A stretch of 64,000 nucleotides of DNA from UBA9611 sp965237595 (GCA_965237595.1 CBDEFY010000006.1:1-64000), one strand, 5' to 3'. Positions 49,350 through 58,518 are shown, counted from the stretch's first letter. The notes: a model not told the origin generated them from the letters alone. Program-made: numbers and translations.

Positions 49350-50687
49350 TCAGACATTTTTCCGGACGGCTTTCTGATTGTAGCGGTTCTCGGGCTTGGG
49401 CAGCCCCAGGTTGGCCCTCAGGGTGTCGGCCTCGTATTCAGTGCGGAACAGGCCCCTTTCCTTCAGGATGGGCAGTACGCGGTCCACGAAATCGTTAAAG
49501 CCCTGGGGCAGCACACTGCTGTTCAGCATGAAGCCGTCGGCCGCGCCATCCTCGAACCAGGCCTGCATCGTGTCCGCCACCTGGGTGGGCGTACCGATGA
49601 ACTCGCTCCGGGGGGTCGTGGACCTGAGCGCCATATCCCGCAGGGTCAAGTTCTCGTCTCTGGCCACCTGCTTGATCCGGTCGGTGGTGCTCTCCCAGCC
49701 GTTGCGCCCGAAGTCCCCCAGGTCCGGGAAGGGCTCGTCCAGGTCATAATGAGAAAAGTCCATGTCATTGAAATAGCGACCCAGGTAGTTGAGGGCGTCC
49801 TCGATGACCACTAGGTTGGCAATCTCCTGGTACTTGGCCTCGGCCTCCTCCGGGGTATCCCCAACGATGGGCGAGCAGCCCGGCATGATCAACACTTCGT
49901 TGGGATTGCGGCCCGCCTTTGCCGCCCGTTTCTTGATGTCCCGGTAGAACTCGGCGGCGTCGGCCCCGGTAGCCTGTCCGGTGAAGATGGCGTCGGCAAC
50001 CTCGGCGGCGAAGCCTCTCCCCGCCTCCGACGACCCGGCCTGGATCAGCACCGGCCGGCCCTGCCTGGAACGAGAGATGTTCAGAGGCCCCTGCACCGAG
50101 TAGAACTCGCCCTTGTGGTCCAGGCGGTGCATCTTGGCGGGGTCGATGAATTGCCCAGACTCTTTGTCCCGGATGAACGCGTCGTCCTCCCAGGAGTCCC
50201 ACAGCCCCTTGGTGATTTCCAAGAACTCGCCGGCCATGCGGTAGCGCAGGTCGTGCTGGGGGTGCTCGGGCCTGTTGTAGTTGGCGGCGGAACCCTCCAA
50301 CGGCGAGGTAACGATGTTCCAGCCCGCCCGCCCGTCGCTGAGATGGTCGATGGACGAGAACTGGCGGGCCACGGTGTAGGGGTCGCTGTAGGTGGTGGAC
50401 AGGGTTGCCGCCAGGCCGATCCTGGTGGTGTCCATTGCCAGCGCGGCCAAGAGGGTCAGGGGCTCGAACCGGTTCAGGAAATTGGGATGGGACTTTTCGC
50501 TGATGTAAAGTCCGTCGCCGAAGAACACAAAGTCCAGCTTGGCGTTCTCGGCCTTGCGGGTCAGGCCCCGGTAGTATTCCAGGTTCACGGCGCCATCAGC
50601 CACGGCGCTGGGGTGGCGCCACGAGGCCATATTGCCGCCGGTGCCCGAAAGGAACGCGCCGATTCGTATCTTTCGTTGTTCGGTCAT
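49350..50687 (-). CDS. LLM-class flavin-dependent monooxygenase (NtaA/DszA-like)
   Basis: The 445-residue protein matches FMNH2-dependent monooxygenases of the NtaA/SnaA/DszA group: IGAFLSGTGGNMASWRHP, LDFVFFGDGLY, GLAATLSTTYSDPY, SDGRAGWNIVTS, RPVLIQAGSSEAGRGFAAEVAD and EFIGTPTQVADTM. These oxidise carbon next to sulfur or nitrogen using reduced flavin from a separate reductase. The FMN reductase 150 bases downstream is the obvious supplier. The real substrate (sulfur compound, amine chelator, other) cannot be told. Confidence 0.9.
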   Translation of the reverse strand: MTEQRKIRIGAFLSGTGGNMASWRHPSAVADGAVNLEYYRGLTRKAENAKLDFVFFGDGLYISEKSHPNFLNRFEPLTLLAALAMDTTRIGLAATLSTTYSDPYTVARQFSSIDHLSDGRAGWNIVTSPLEGSAANYNRPEHPQHDLRYRMAGEFLEITKGLWDSWEDDAFIRDKESGQFIDPAKMHRLDHKGEFYSVQGPLNISRSRQGRPVLIQAGSSEAGRGFAAEVADAIFTGQATGADAAEFYRDIKKRAAKAGRNPNEVLIMPGCSPIVGDTPEEAEAKYQEIANLVVIEDALNYLGRYFNDMDFSHYDLDEPFPDLGDFGRNGWESTTDRIKQVARDENLTLRDMALRSTTPRSEFIGTPTQVADTMQAWFEDGAADGFMLNSSVLPQGFNDFVDRVLPILKERGLFRTEYEADTLRANLGLPKPENRYNQKAVRKNV

Positions 50688-50701
50688 GCTAGTCCTAGCC
50701 C

Positions 50702-51760
50702 TTATCGTACGCTATTGGCCTTATTGGCCTCAATCAAGGCCTCGCTCAGCAGCTCGTATGAACGCAACCGTTTCTGAAAGTCGTTGATGGCCGTCACCAC
50801 AATTATCTCTTCCACGTTATGTAATGTCTGGACCTCGAACAACTTCTTCAGGGCCAGTTCCGGGGAGCCGTGAATCACAGGGGCGTCGTGGACCTTGATC
50901 TCGAACTTCTCGCCCGATTGTTTACCGAACTTCTCGGCCGCCTCCAGGTTGCCGGTGGTCAGGGTCCGGCCGCTCTCCAAGCTAATGCGGGTTACCTTGA
51001 TGTCGGAGGCGAATCGGGCAGCCTCGTCGGCGGAGTCGGCCACCACCACCGGAAGGGCCAGCATGGCCTGTTTCCGGCCCGGCCTGGAGGCATCGAACCG
51101 CCTATTGAACATACTATGGTAGGTCTTCATGGCTTTGGCCATCTCCTCCTCGTCGCTGTTCAGAAAGAGGGCGAAAACGTAAGGCATGGCAAATTCGGCC
51201 GCCATCTCGGCGCTGGAGACCGAGGTGCCCAGCAGGTACAGGTCCGGCGGCTCAGGGGCCTGGGGGCTGGCCTTTAGCCCGTGTAACGGGTGGGATTCCT
51301 CCAACCCGCCCACAACTTCGCAATCGAGGAATCTTCGTAGTTCCACTATCTTGTCGCCGATGGACCGTTCGCCGGCTACCGCTTGTTGCAGGGCCAAGGT
51401 CGACTGAGGCAATCCCCCCGGACCGCGCCCGATGCCCAGGTCAACCCGGCCGGGGGCCAGGGACGCCAGGACGTTGAAATTCTCGGCGACCTTGTACGGG
51501 CTGTAGTGTTGCAACATCACGCCGCCCGCCCCGACCCGGATGCGGCTGGTTTTGGCCAGCAGATGGGCAATCAATACCTCGGGCGACGACCCCATGACCC
51601 GGTCCGAGCCGTGGTGCTCCGCCACCCAATAGCGGTGGTAGACCCAGCCGTCGGCCTTGGCCGCCAGCTCGATGGTGTGCTGGAAGGCTTGGGCGGCGGT
51701 GTCATTCTGGTGCACCGGACTCTGGTCCAGGATGCTGAGTGTCAGCCCGTTGGTGTTCAT
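50702..51760 (-). CDS. LLM-class flavin-dependent oxidoreductase
   Basis: The 352-residue luciferase-like protein has LSILDQSPVHQNDTAAQAF, YWVAEHHG, SSPEVLIAHLLAKTSRIRVGAGGVML, the NFNVLASLAPGRVDLGIGRGPGG segment and LLGTSVSSAEMAAEFAMPYVFA. It belongs to the group-1 luciferase-like oxidoreductases. Its stop lies 15 bases before the next monooxygenase start, so the two are cotranscribed with the reductase. The first 80 codons and the upstream DNA are duplicated at 56385-56694. Confidence 0.9.
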   Translation of the reverse strand: MNTNGLTLSILDQSPVHQNDTAAQAFQHTIELAAKADGWVYHRYWVAEHHGSDRVMGSSPEVLIAHLLAKTSRIRVGAGGVMLQHYSPYKVAENFNVLASLAPGRVDLGIGRGPGGLPQSTLALQQAVAGERSIGDKIVELRRFLDCEVVGGLEESHPLHGLKASPQAPEPPDLYLLGTSVSSAEMAAEFAMPYVFALFLNSDEEEMAKAMKTYHSMFNRRFDASRPGRKQAMLALPVVVADSADEAARFASDIKVTRISLESGRTLTTGNLEAAEKFGKQSGEKFEIKVHDAPVIHGSPELALKKLFEVQTLHNVEEIIVVTAINDFQKRLRSYELLSEALIEANKANSVR

Positions 51761-51830
51761 GGGTTCACGGTCCGGCTACGCGAATGAGGCGGTCCGTGCC
51801 GCAATTTTACCCTTTTTCCGGTTAATCGTG
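51519..51830. repeat. Long direct repeat, copy 1 (5' end of LLM gene plus upstream)
   Basis: Bases from ACGCCGCCCGCCCC (51519) to TTCACGGTCCGGC (about 51777) match 56385-56642 with only a few differences; similarity fades in the non-coding part but resumes at AATTTTACC...AATCGTG. Both copies are in the same orientation, 4.87 kb apart. Confidence 0.8.
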
Positions 51831-51976
51831 GGGCCGGCGCTACGACCCGGCGGTAACCGGTGATAATCACTGGCTCTAAGGAAGTTCAGAAAACCGTGGC
51901 AAATCAGCGGCTCGCAAGAAACGCCCGGCTTCCTTTAGCATCGACTCATGAGAGTCCAACGCCGAGACATGGATTC

Positions 51977-53050
51977 ATGATAGGTCTAACCGTTCGTGAC
52001 CGCTGTAGGGGAGTTATTCTCGGCACGGCGGTTGGTGACTCCATCGGTCTGCCCGCAGAGGGGATTTCGCGGCAAAGGGCCAAGAAGCTTTTTCGCGGTC
52101 GATGGCGGCATCGGCTCGTATTCAATCGGGGAATGGTTAGCGATGACACAGATCATACGGTCTTTGTGGCCCAGAGCTTGCTGGCTCACCCGCATTCATC
52201 CGACCTTTTTGCCAAGCGGCTTTCTTGGTGTCTTAGATGGTCGTTGCTGTCAGGCCCTGCGAGCGTCGGATCCGCTACGCTTCGGTCTGTCCTTCGTCTC
52301 TGGCTGGGCGTAAGTCCCGCCCACAGCGGTGTTTACTCGGCAGGCAATGGGTCTGCTATTCGCTCTGCACCTATAGGAGCGTTTTTTGCCGATTCGCCCG
52401 ATCAAATAGATGAACACGTTGCAGCGTCCACTAGACTCACCCATTCTGATCCGCGTGCATTGACGGGCGCAAAGGCAGTGGCATACCTCACGGCTTGGAT
52501 CATCAGGGAAAGACTGGTGGAGAGGCCTGAGTTGGACGACGTGTTGACCTTACTTTACAGGGCCGGCCACAACGACGATGAGTGGACCACGAAGATTCAG
52601 TCGATAGCCACTGCTTACCATCAGGCACTGTCCGTCGAGCAGTTTGCCCAGTCTCTTGGCCTATCCGATGGCGTCACCGGTTATGTGTACGACACGGTGC
52701 CGGTAGCCATTTATTCTTGGCTCCGACATTTCGGCTGCTTTGAAGATACCGTCAGCGCGGTTCTTGACTGTGGTGGCGACACCGACACGGTGGGGGCAAT
52801 AGCCGGAGCATTGGCAGGCACAGTCGTAGGCGAACAGGGAATTCCCAGTGATTGGCTGAACGGTATTCATGACTGGCCCCGGGGGATAGGGGTCTTTCGT
52901 GCATTGGCCGAGCAGCTGGCGAAGAATGGTCAGCCGTCGGAAGCCGGTTTACCTGTATCTTATTTCTGGCCAGGAGTTGTTCCGCGGAATCTCTTCTTTT
53001 TGCTGGTGGTGCTCCTGCACGGTTTTCGGCGGCTGGCGCCGCCGTATTAG
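51977..53050 (+). CDS. ADP-ribosylglycohydrolase family protein
   Basis: The product of about 357 residues has the DraG-type metal sites: GTAVGDSIGLPAEG near the N-terminus, MVSDDTDHT, and CGGDTDTVGAIAGALAG, plus AYLTAW and HNDDEW. These enzymes remove ADP-ribose from proteins, nucleic acids or small molecules. A frame from GTG at 51860 adds 39 unconserved residues; I chose ATG at 51977. GC is lower than in the flanking catabolic genes, fitting an accessory island gene. A role in reversing a toxin or in phage defence is possible but not shown. Confidence 0.85.
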   Translation: MIGLTVRDRCRGVILGTAVGDSIGLPAEGISRQRAKKLFRGRWRHRLVFNRGMVSDDTDHTVFVAQSLLAHPHSSDLFAKRLSWCLRWSLLSGPASVGSATLRSVLRLWLGVSPAHSGVYSAGNGSAIRSAPIGAFFADSPDQIDEHVAASTRLTHSDPRALTGAKAVAYLTAWIIRERLVERPELDDVLTLLYRAGHNDDEWTTKIQSIATAYHQALSVEQFAQSLGLSDGVTGYVYDTVPVAIYSWLRHFGCFEDTVSAVLDCGGDTDTVGAIAGALAGTVVGEQGIPSDWLNGIHDWPRGIGVFRALAEQLAKNGQPSEAGLPVSYFWPGVVPRNLFFLLVVLLHGFRRLAPPY

Positions 53051-53152
53051 GACCTGTTTTTGCGGCCCCTTGTTTAGAGAGGTTCCGAGAATTCCAGCCC
53101 AAAAGTATCGCGTTTCAATCCGCTCCAACAACAAAAATCCGTTGAACGCATC

Positions 53153-53458
53153 CTATCCCCCATCCTTTCGAACAATCTCTCCGACCATCCCGGCAACAAA
53201 CATGCCGAAGTACATTCCAGAGCCGAGGTCAAGGACAAACGGAATCCACAGATATGGCAGCCGGTCCGAGAATGAGCCAATCGGCGCCAAAGACAAACCG
53301 GCGACCCCTGCGATGCCGCCAATCAATGGTCCAAGCGATGGGGTCCGCTCTCCCGGGTGTCGAATCCCTAACCAAAAATAATACCCATTGGCCAGTGTCA
53401 TCAGACCGCCAAGCAGCAACAGAATGCCAGCCACGCCGATCCTCACCGCCTCCAACAT
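53153..53458 (-). CDS. Small membrane protein
   Basis: The 101-residue product has three hydrophobic helices (VAGILLLLGGLMTLANGYY, LIGGIAGVAGLSLAPIG, FVLDLGSGMYFGMFVAGMVG). It has no recognised domain and faces the ADP-ribosylglycohydrolase gene convergently. Coding is supported by the regular hydrophobic pattern, but the assignment is moderate. Confidence 0.5.
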   Translation of the reverse strand: MLEAVRIGVAGILLLLGGLMTLANGYYFWLGIRHPGERTPSLGPLIGGIAGVAGLSLAPIGSFSDRLPYLWIPFVLDLGSGMYFGMFVAGMVGEIVRKDGG

Positions 53459-53853
53459 TTGGTTGATCCTCGCTTACACCTAGATTCCCTATTTCTGGCC
53501 GCCCCAGACCGAAAGCAGAGTACGAATGAAGTGGCCTGAGCTTTCACCCATCGGGTGGCGCCAGAGTAAATGTGGTATCTATAACTAATTCCCTCTCACT
53601 AGATCATTTTATCGCCTGCACTAACCATGAATCTTAGGTATGTGGCTCAAAATAGAAGCCCCTTTCTTAGATTGCTCAGGTGGACCCCATCAGTTGGACA
53701 TGCTTGGTGCAATGCTAGGTGAGAGTCCTGCGTCCTCCCAGGTCTAAGAGCCGCAGGGCTAGCGGCTTTGAATTACCTATCATTCTGGAGAAACTGGAAG
53801 TGAGGTGATTCTGGAGTGAACATCTCAAGTGCGCTGGCAACCTCGTTTCCCAG
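53459..53853. other. Intergenic interval with decayed IS3 end
   Basis: About 395 bases, AT-richer than average. Bases 53676-53754 (TCAGGTGGACCCCATCAGTTGGACA onward, given in part) resemble the OrfB-side end of the IS3 copies, with many substitutions, so an older related element once ended here. Nothing else is recognisable. Confidence 0.6.
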
Positions 53854-54219
53854 TTGGACGTTATGAACCTAATTAACTCAACTTACCGGGTGTCCCGGCT
53901 ACAATTTTTCCAGGGCACGCTCGCCTATTTTGGTTTCTTGGTAGTCGTAGGATTGATCTTCATTGTTACTGGCGTCTCGGGAGACTGGATTTGGCTTTTA
54001 GTAGGATCAGTATTGTTCCTCCTTTACCTGCAATACATCGTCAGACCACGTTTAAAAGATATGAGCCACAGCCCGTGGTGGGCTTTGGCGATACTGATAC
54101 CCGTAGTAATTCTCCCGTGGTGGGCACTATGAGGTGGACCCGGAAATTCGGACAGGTGGTTAAGTGAGAGTTCTGCTCCTAAAATAGCCACAGCTGTTGC
54201 TGTGAGGGAGGAGTGGGAC

Positions 54220-54504
54220 ATGTCAAAAGAGCGGAGGAAGCACAGCCCAACATTCAAGGCCAAGGTGGCCCTGGAAGCGGTGAAGGGTGAAGAGACGGTG
54301 GCCCAACTGGCCGCCCGCTACGAGGTCCATCCCGGGCAGATCCAGGCCTGGAAGAAGTCCTTGTTGGAAGGAGCGGTCGGCGTCTTTGGTGGGAACCAAG
54401 ACAAACGCCAGAAGAGCGATGGGGTCCTTGTTGCCCGGCTCTATCAGCAGATCGGCCAACTGAAGGTTGAGCGGGATTTCTTGGCGGAGAGGCTCGGTCC
54501 ATGA
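54220..54504 (+). CDS. IS3-family transposase OrfA (copy C)
   Basis: The 94-residue HTH protein reads LAARYEVHPGQIQAWKK, the more usual IS3 wording, where copies A and B have APYEV. Start at ATG 54220 behind GGAGG. Confidence 0.9.
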   Translation: MSKERRKHSPTFKAKVALEAVKGEETVAQLAARYEVHPGQIQAWKKSLLEGAVGVFGGNQDKRQKSDGVLVARLYQQIGQLKVERDFLAERLGP

Positions 54505-55433
54505 GCCGGGAGCGGCGGCGGGAGATGGTGGACCGGCGGCACCCAGCCTTGTCCACAGTGAGACAGTGCGCCTTACTGAGCATCAGCAGGTCCAGCCTAA
54601 ACTACCGGCGCAAGGGGACTTGCTCGGAGAACCTGACCGTGATGAAGGCGATGGACCACCAGTACCTAAGTACCCCCTTCTACGGGTCGCGGCGCATGAG
54701 GGTCTGGCTGGGCACTCAAGGTCACAGGGTGAACCGGAAGCGGGTCCAGCGTCTGATGCGGACCATGGGACTACGTGCCATCTACCGGTGGCCCCGGACC
54801 AGCAAGCCGGGGCTATATCCCTACCTCCTGAGCGGCATGGAGATCACCAGACCAAATCAGGTGTGGGCCGCCGACATCACCTACATCCCCATGGCCAAGG
54901 GTTTCTTATACCTGGTGGCCATCATGGATTGGTACACGCGGTACGTGGTGGCCTGGCGTCTTTCCAACACCTTGGATGCTGATTTCTGTGTCGAGACATT
55001 GGAGGAAGCGCTTGGCAAGGGGAAGCCAGAGGTCTTCAACACCGACCAGGGCAGCCAGTTCACCGGCGAAGCCTTTACCGGTCTCCTAGAGCAGCACGGA
55101 GTGAGAATCAGCATGGACGGGAAGGGACGCTACACCGACAACATCTTGTTGGAGCGGCTGTGGCGCACGGTTAAGTACGAGGAGGTCTACCTGAAAGCCT
55201 ACTCCAACGGGCGAGAAGCCAAGGCCGGGCTTGACGCATACTTCAGCTTCTACAACAACCAAAGACCCCACCAGGCCTTGGGCTACCGGACACCGGCTGA
55301 GGTGTTCAAAGGAGACTTGGCGCCATCAGATGAACGGTCAATCAATGGGAAACGGGCACCGAACGGAGCGTTCTCAGACCTTGGAAAGACGGCGGAACTC
55401 CCACTTAGTTTTGCACCAAACCTGTCCAACTGA
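54501..55433 (+). CDS. IS3-family transposase OrfB (copy C, 4-residue deletion)
   Basis: The 310-residue integrase retains the DDE residues but joins TSKPG directly to LYPYLL, dropping GPGHKV-type residues present in A and B. The loss is in frame, in the linker before the catalytic core, so activity is possible. Confidence 0.9.
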   Translation: MSRERRREMVDRRHPALSTVRQCALLSISRSSLNYRRKGTCSENLTVMKAMDHQYLSTPFYGSRRMRVWLGTQGHRVNRKRVQRLMRTMGLRAIYRWPRTSKPGLYPYLLSGMEITRPNQVWAADITYIPMAKGFLYLVAIMDWYTRYVVAWRLSNTLDADFCVETLEEALGKGKPEVFNTDQGSQFTGEAFTGLLEQHGVRISMDGKGRYTDNILLERLWRTVKYEEVYLKAYSNGREAKAGLDAYFSFYNNQRPHQALGYRTPAEVFKGDLAPSDERSINGKRAPNGAFSDLGKTAELPLSFAPNLSN

Positions 55434-55989
55434 TTGGGTCCACCTCACTACTGACACCGGGATTCGTGATATTTATCTGCATTCTGTTGATGATGTTGAC
55501 CCTTCTGTTCTTTCCAGGAAACCCGTCTGCTAGCCAAGGAAGTGCAAAGGGTGTTCCTAAAAAAGTGACTGTGCCACTAATGATCGCAGGAGGGCTTCTG
55601 GCCGCGTTTATGGTCCCCTTCCTTTCGGTTTGTCCCGGGGGGTTGTTTTGCTCGGATTGGGAAAAAGATGGAGGACCTGAGGCAGCTGAGCGGGATGCGT
55701 TCCAAGCGGCTATCGATGTGGTTATGGCCGACAACAAGCTCTTCGAGGTAACACCAAGCACTTCTGGCGCGGGCGGGGAGAAAATCAACGGCACGGGCAC
55801 CCAGTTACACGCGACCTTAGAACTACAGCCCTACATGAGTGCAGCCGCCACTACTTATTGCTACCGGTGGCAGAGTTCCGGACGCATCACCTTCCAGTAC
55901 GACGCAGACGCCGACGGTTACTGCGGTATCAACTCCGATCAAATCTTCCCGTAGCGGAGGCCGAATTCTGGTGCTGGTTACTCCGGAGC

Positions 55990-56251
55990 GTGATCAGCTG
56001 TGCGCGTCAGAGGCCACCGAGCGCCTACGGGAATTGGCTGGTGAGCAGGTTCGCCTTGAAGATGGACCCGGCTATCAGACCAGTACGGCAGGCGATTGGC
56101 CTACGTCTACGCCCAGGACGGAATCAACATTGACGCGACTCTTATCCGGGAAGGGTTGGCTGAGGCATGGACGCGGGACGGCCAGCACCGGGACCTGCTG
56201 GTGGGCCTGGAGAACGATGCTAGGAGGAAGTACAACGGTTGCCTTTGGTGA
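55990..56251 (+). pseudogene. Staphylococcal nuclease-like C-terminal remnant, frameshifted
   Basis: ERDQLCASEATERLRELAG and VRLEDGP are followed by a frame change near 56075, then YGRRLAYVYAQDGINIDATL, IREGLAEAWTRDGQHRD and GCLW before TGA at 56249. The C-terminal wording is close to the remnant at 29896-30130, so both come from related SNase genes. It lacks the N-terminal beta barrel. Confidence 0.65.
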
Positions 56252-56384
56252 TCGAACCTGAGTACTTACTCTTCCAGGACGGTAGCCGTTGACGCATGCT
56301 CTCTTAGTGGATTAGTAGGCTTCCAGTAGTCGGCGTCATGCACGACTTCGAGGGTATTTGATGTGTGGTGATTATCCCCGCAAT

Positions 56385-56694
56385 ACGCCGCCCGCCCCGA
56401 CCCGGATGCGGCTGGTTTTGGCCAGCAGATGGGCAATCAATACCTCGGGCGACGACCCCATGACCCGGTCCGAGCCGTGGTGCTCCGCCACCCAATAGCG
56501 GTGGTAGACCCAGCCGTCGGCCTTGGCCGCCAGCTCGATGGTGTGCTGGAAGGCCTGGGCGGCGGTGTCATTCCGGTGCACCGGACTCTGGTCCAGGATG
56601 CTGAGCGTCAGCCCGTTGGTGTTCATGGGTTCACGGTCCGGCCCACGAAGGGGATGGCCGGTGGGGTAATTTTACCTTGTTCTAGGCTAATCGT
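56385..56694 (-). pseudogene. Duplicate 5' fragment of the LLM oxidoreductase gene
   Basis: ATG at 56626 opens an 80-codon stretch almost identical to the start of the gene at 51760 (Arg for Gln in SPVHRND is one change), ending abruptly after RIRVGAGGV. The upstream 60 bases are also related but diverged. It is the second copy of the long direct repeat that brackets the 51.8-56.4 kb segment. Confidence 0.85.
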
Positions 56695-56714
56695 GCGTCT
56701 AATACAGGAAATCC

Positions 56715-56825
56715 ACGTAGGCGCGGGTTTTCAACCCGCCCTGCCAGGCACTAGATGGTTTCCGAGGACCGAAATGTTGTCAGGTCGGAGCAGGCAGGTT
56801 ACAAACCTGCCCCTACGGGGGTGTG
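56715..56825. repeat. Palindromic intergenic repeat (GTAGG...CCTAC)
   Basis: GTAGGCGCGGGTTTTCAACCCGCC and GCAGGTTACAAACCTGCCCCTAC (in part) are inverted-repeat arms. The CCCCTACG edge is shared with the repeats at 22853 and 63331. Confidence 0.6.
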
Positions 56826-56921
56826 CCTTGTGTCGGGCGACCAACCAGTAGGCTCTATCGTCGGAGTGGAGAATCTTCTGTAAGAAGCCCGCTCATCGCC
56901 CCTGCCCGGCACAGCCGGCGG

Positions 56922-58328
56922 CTAGACCGGTGGCCGCTGCTCGTACCAGCGGGCGTGTTGCTGGTAGGTGTAGGCCGCCTGAATCACGGCGGGCTCGTCG
57001 AAGGGTTTACCCGCTATCTGCATCCCCACCGGCAGTCCCGACTGGGTGAAGCCACAGGGTACGGAGATGGCGGGCAGCCCGGTAACGTTGAACGGGGCGG
57101 TGAAGCTCCGGCCCTGGATGGTGGCGATGGGGTCGTAGCCCTCGAATGCCGCAGCAGGCTGGGTCATGGTGGGAGTGACAAAAAAGTCGACCTTGGTCAG
57201 AGCGTCGGCGAACTCCCGTTTGCTCCACTGACGGCACCGCTGGGCCTGCAGGTAATCGCTGGCGTTGAGCAACCCACCGATGCGGAACCTGGACCGGACA
57301 ATCTCGCCGAAGTCTTGTGGCCGGGCCTTCAGATTCGGCTCGTGAAATGCGTAGGCCTCGCTGACCATGATGATGGTGTTGGCCGCCCGCACGTATTCGA
57401 GGCTGGGGAGGTTAATCTCTTCTATCTTCGCTCCCAGGGACTCCAGTTCGGCCACTCCCTTTTCGACGATGGCCACCACCTCTGGGTTCACGCCGGGGTC
57501 GGGGTCGAAGAAATAGTGCCGGGGCAGCCCAATGGTCTTACCCCTGATGTCCTCACGCAGGGACATGGAATAGTCGGGGACCGGCGCGCGGCTGCTGGTG
57601 GGGTCTTTGGGGTCGTGACCCGCGATGGCCTGGAGCATGTAAGCACTGTCTTCCACCGCCCAGGTCATGGGGCCCACGTGGTCCTGAGACCAGCTCAATG
57701 TCACCACGCCGGAGCGGCTCACCCGGCCGTAGGTAGGCTTCAAACCCACGATGCCGCAGAGAGAAGCAGGGCCCCGGATGGACCCGCCCGTGCAAGATCC
57801 CAAGGCCCCCATGACCTGCCCCGAAGCAACGGCCGAGGCCGACCCGCTGCTGGAGCCGCCGGTGATGTGGTTCAGGTTCCAGGGGTTGCGGGCGGGCTCG
57901 AAGGGAGTGGTCCAGTCTGGACCGCCCAAGGCGAACTCATGCATGGCCAGCTTGCCCATTAAGATGGCCCCGGCCTCTTTTAGACGAGCAGTGGGTGTCG
58001 AGTCGACGGTGGGCACCCGGTCGAAATCGACCCGTGAGCCCGCAGTAGTGCGTATCCCCGCCGTGTCGTAGAGGTCTTTCAGGGCAATGGGTATCCCGTG
58101 CATCGGGCCTTTGTAACGGCCGCTGCGGATCTCCGCCTCCGCAGTGCGGGCCTCGCTCAAGGCCTCTTCGGAAAGCAGGGTGATGAAGGAGTGGAGCCGG
58201 TCATCGGTCTCGGCTATCCGGTCCAGCATAGCCTGGGTCAGTTCCACCGGGGAGAGTTCGCCGCCTTTGAGCAGCTTACCCGCTTCGTGGATCGTCAGAT
58301 GATGTAGCTTGCTATCGATTGTTGTCAT
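56922..58328 (-). CDS. Amidase (amidase signature family)
   Basis: The 468-residue enzyme has the Ser-cisSer-Lys triad region: Lys in GIPIALKDLYDTAG, the GGSSSGSASAVASG loop, and the nucleophile Ser in CTGGSIRGPASLCG. The C-terminal FNVTGLPAISVPCGF is typical. It hydrolyses an amide, carbamate or related bond. A 64-residue protein 190 bases upstream on the same strand may be a small accessory subunit, as in AtzE/AtzG or GatA/GatC. Neither GatB nor GatC is present, so tRNA amidation is unlikely. Confidence 0.9.
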   Translation of the reverse strand: MTTIDSKLHHLTIHEAGKLLKGGELSPVELTQAMLDRIAETDDRLHSFITLLSEEALSEARTAEAEIRSGRYKGPMHGIPIALKDLYDTAGIRTTAGSRVDFDRVPTVDSTPTARLKEAGAILMGKLAMHEFALGGPDWTTPFEPARNPWNLNHITGGSSSGSASAVASGQVMGALGSCTGGSIRGPASLCGIVGLKPTYGRVSRSGVVTLSWSQDHVGPMTWAVEDSAYMLQAIAGHDPKDPTSSRAPVPDYSMSLREDIRGKTIGLPRHYFFDPDPGVNPEVVAIVEKGVAELESLGAKIEEINLPSLEYVRAANTIIMVSEAYAFHEPNLKARPQDFGEIVRSRFRIGGLLNASDYLQAQRCRQWSKREFADALTKVDFFVTPTMTQPAAAFEGYDPIATIQGRSFTAPFNVTGLPAISVPCGFTQSGLPVGMQIAGKPFDEPAVIQAAYTYQQHARWYEQRPPV

Positions 58329-58385
58329 CTCTCCAGCGCCGTTATTGAGAAAAAGTCCCTTCCCTTTCCAAGGGTGCTTGCCTGA

Positions 58386-58482
58386 AAACTGTCATTCTGA
58401 GGCGTCAGCCGAAGAATCTCGTTGCTAACATACCAACACTAACCCAGAACAACGAGACCCCTCGCGACGCTCGGATTGACAG
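58386..58482. repeat. Palindromic intergenic repeat (GTCATTCTGAG family)
   Basis: GTCATTCTGAGGCGTCAGCC with GAATCTCGTTG on the left mirrors CAACGAGACCC and GCTCGGATTGAC on the right, an imperfect palindrome of about 90 bases between the amidase and the small gene. Confidence 0.55.
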
Positions 58483-58518
58483 ATGGAGGCGTACATGGAG
58501 CAACTGTTAATCTCCCGG

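Larger units (their letters stand above)
54130..55447 (+). mobile_element. IS3-family element, copy C
   Basis: The 1318-bp copy has the same ends as A and B and CTA on both sides (54127-54129, 55448-55450). It lacks 12 bases inside orfB, which removes four residues. Confidence 0.93.
53854..55954 (+). pseudogene. DUF805-like membrane protein with C-terminal domain, split by IS3 copy C
   Basis: The first exon-like part (53854-54129) encodes 92 residues with helices FLVVVGLIFIVTGV and WIWLLVGSVLFLLYLQY, then VRPRLKDMSHSPWWAL, the DUF805 signature region. After the IS (from 55451) the frame goes on LTPGFVIFICILLMMLTLLFFPG, another helix and an extracytoplasmic part with several Cys, ending at 55954. 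Removing the IS and one CTA restores an uninterrupted gene of 260 codons. Function unknown. As it stands the gene is broken. Confidence 0.78.

Noticed and set aside
56823..57962. Long plus-strand open frame over the amidase gene
   Set aside because: Composition is shadow-like and the minus strand holds a full amidase with all catalytic motifs.
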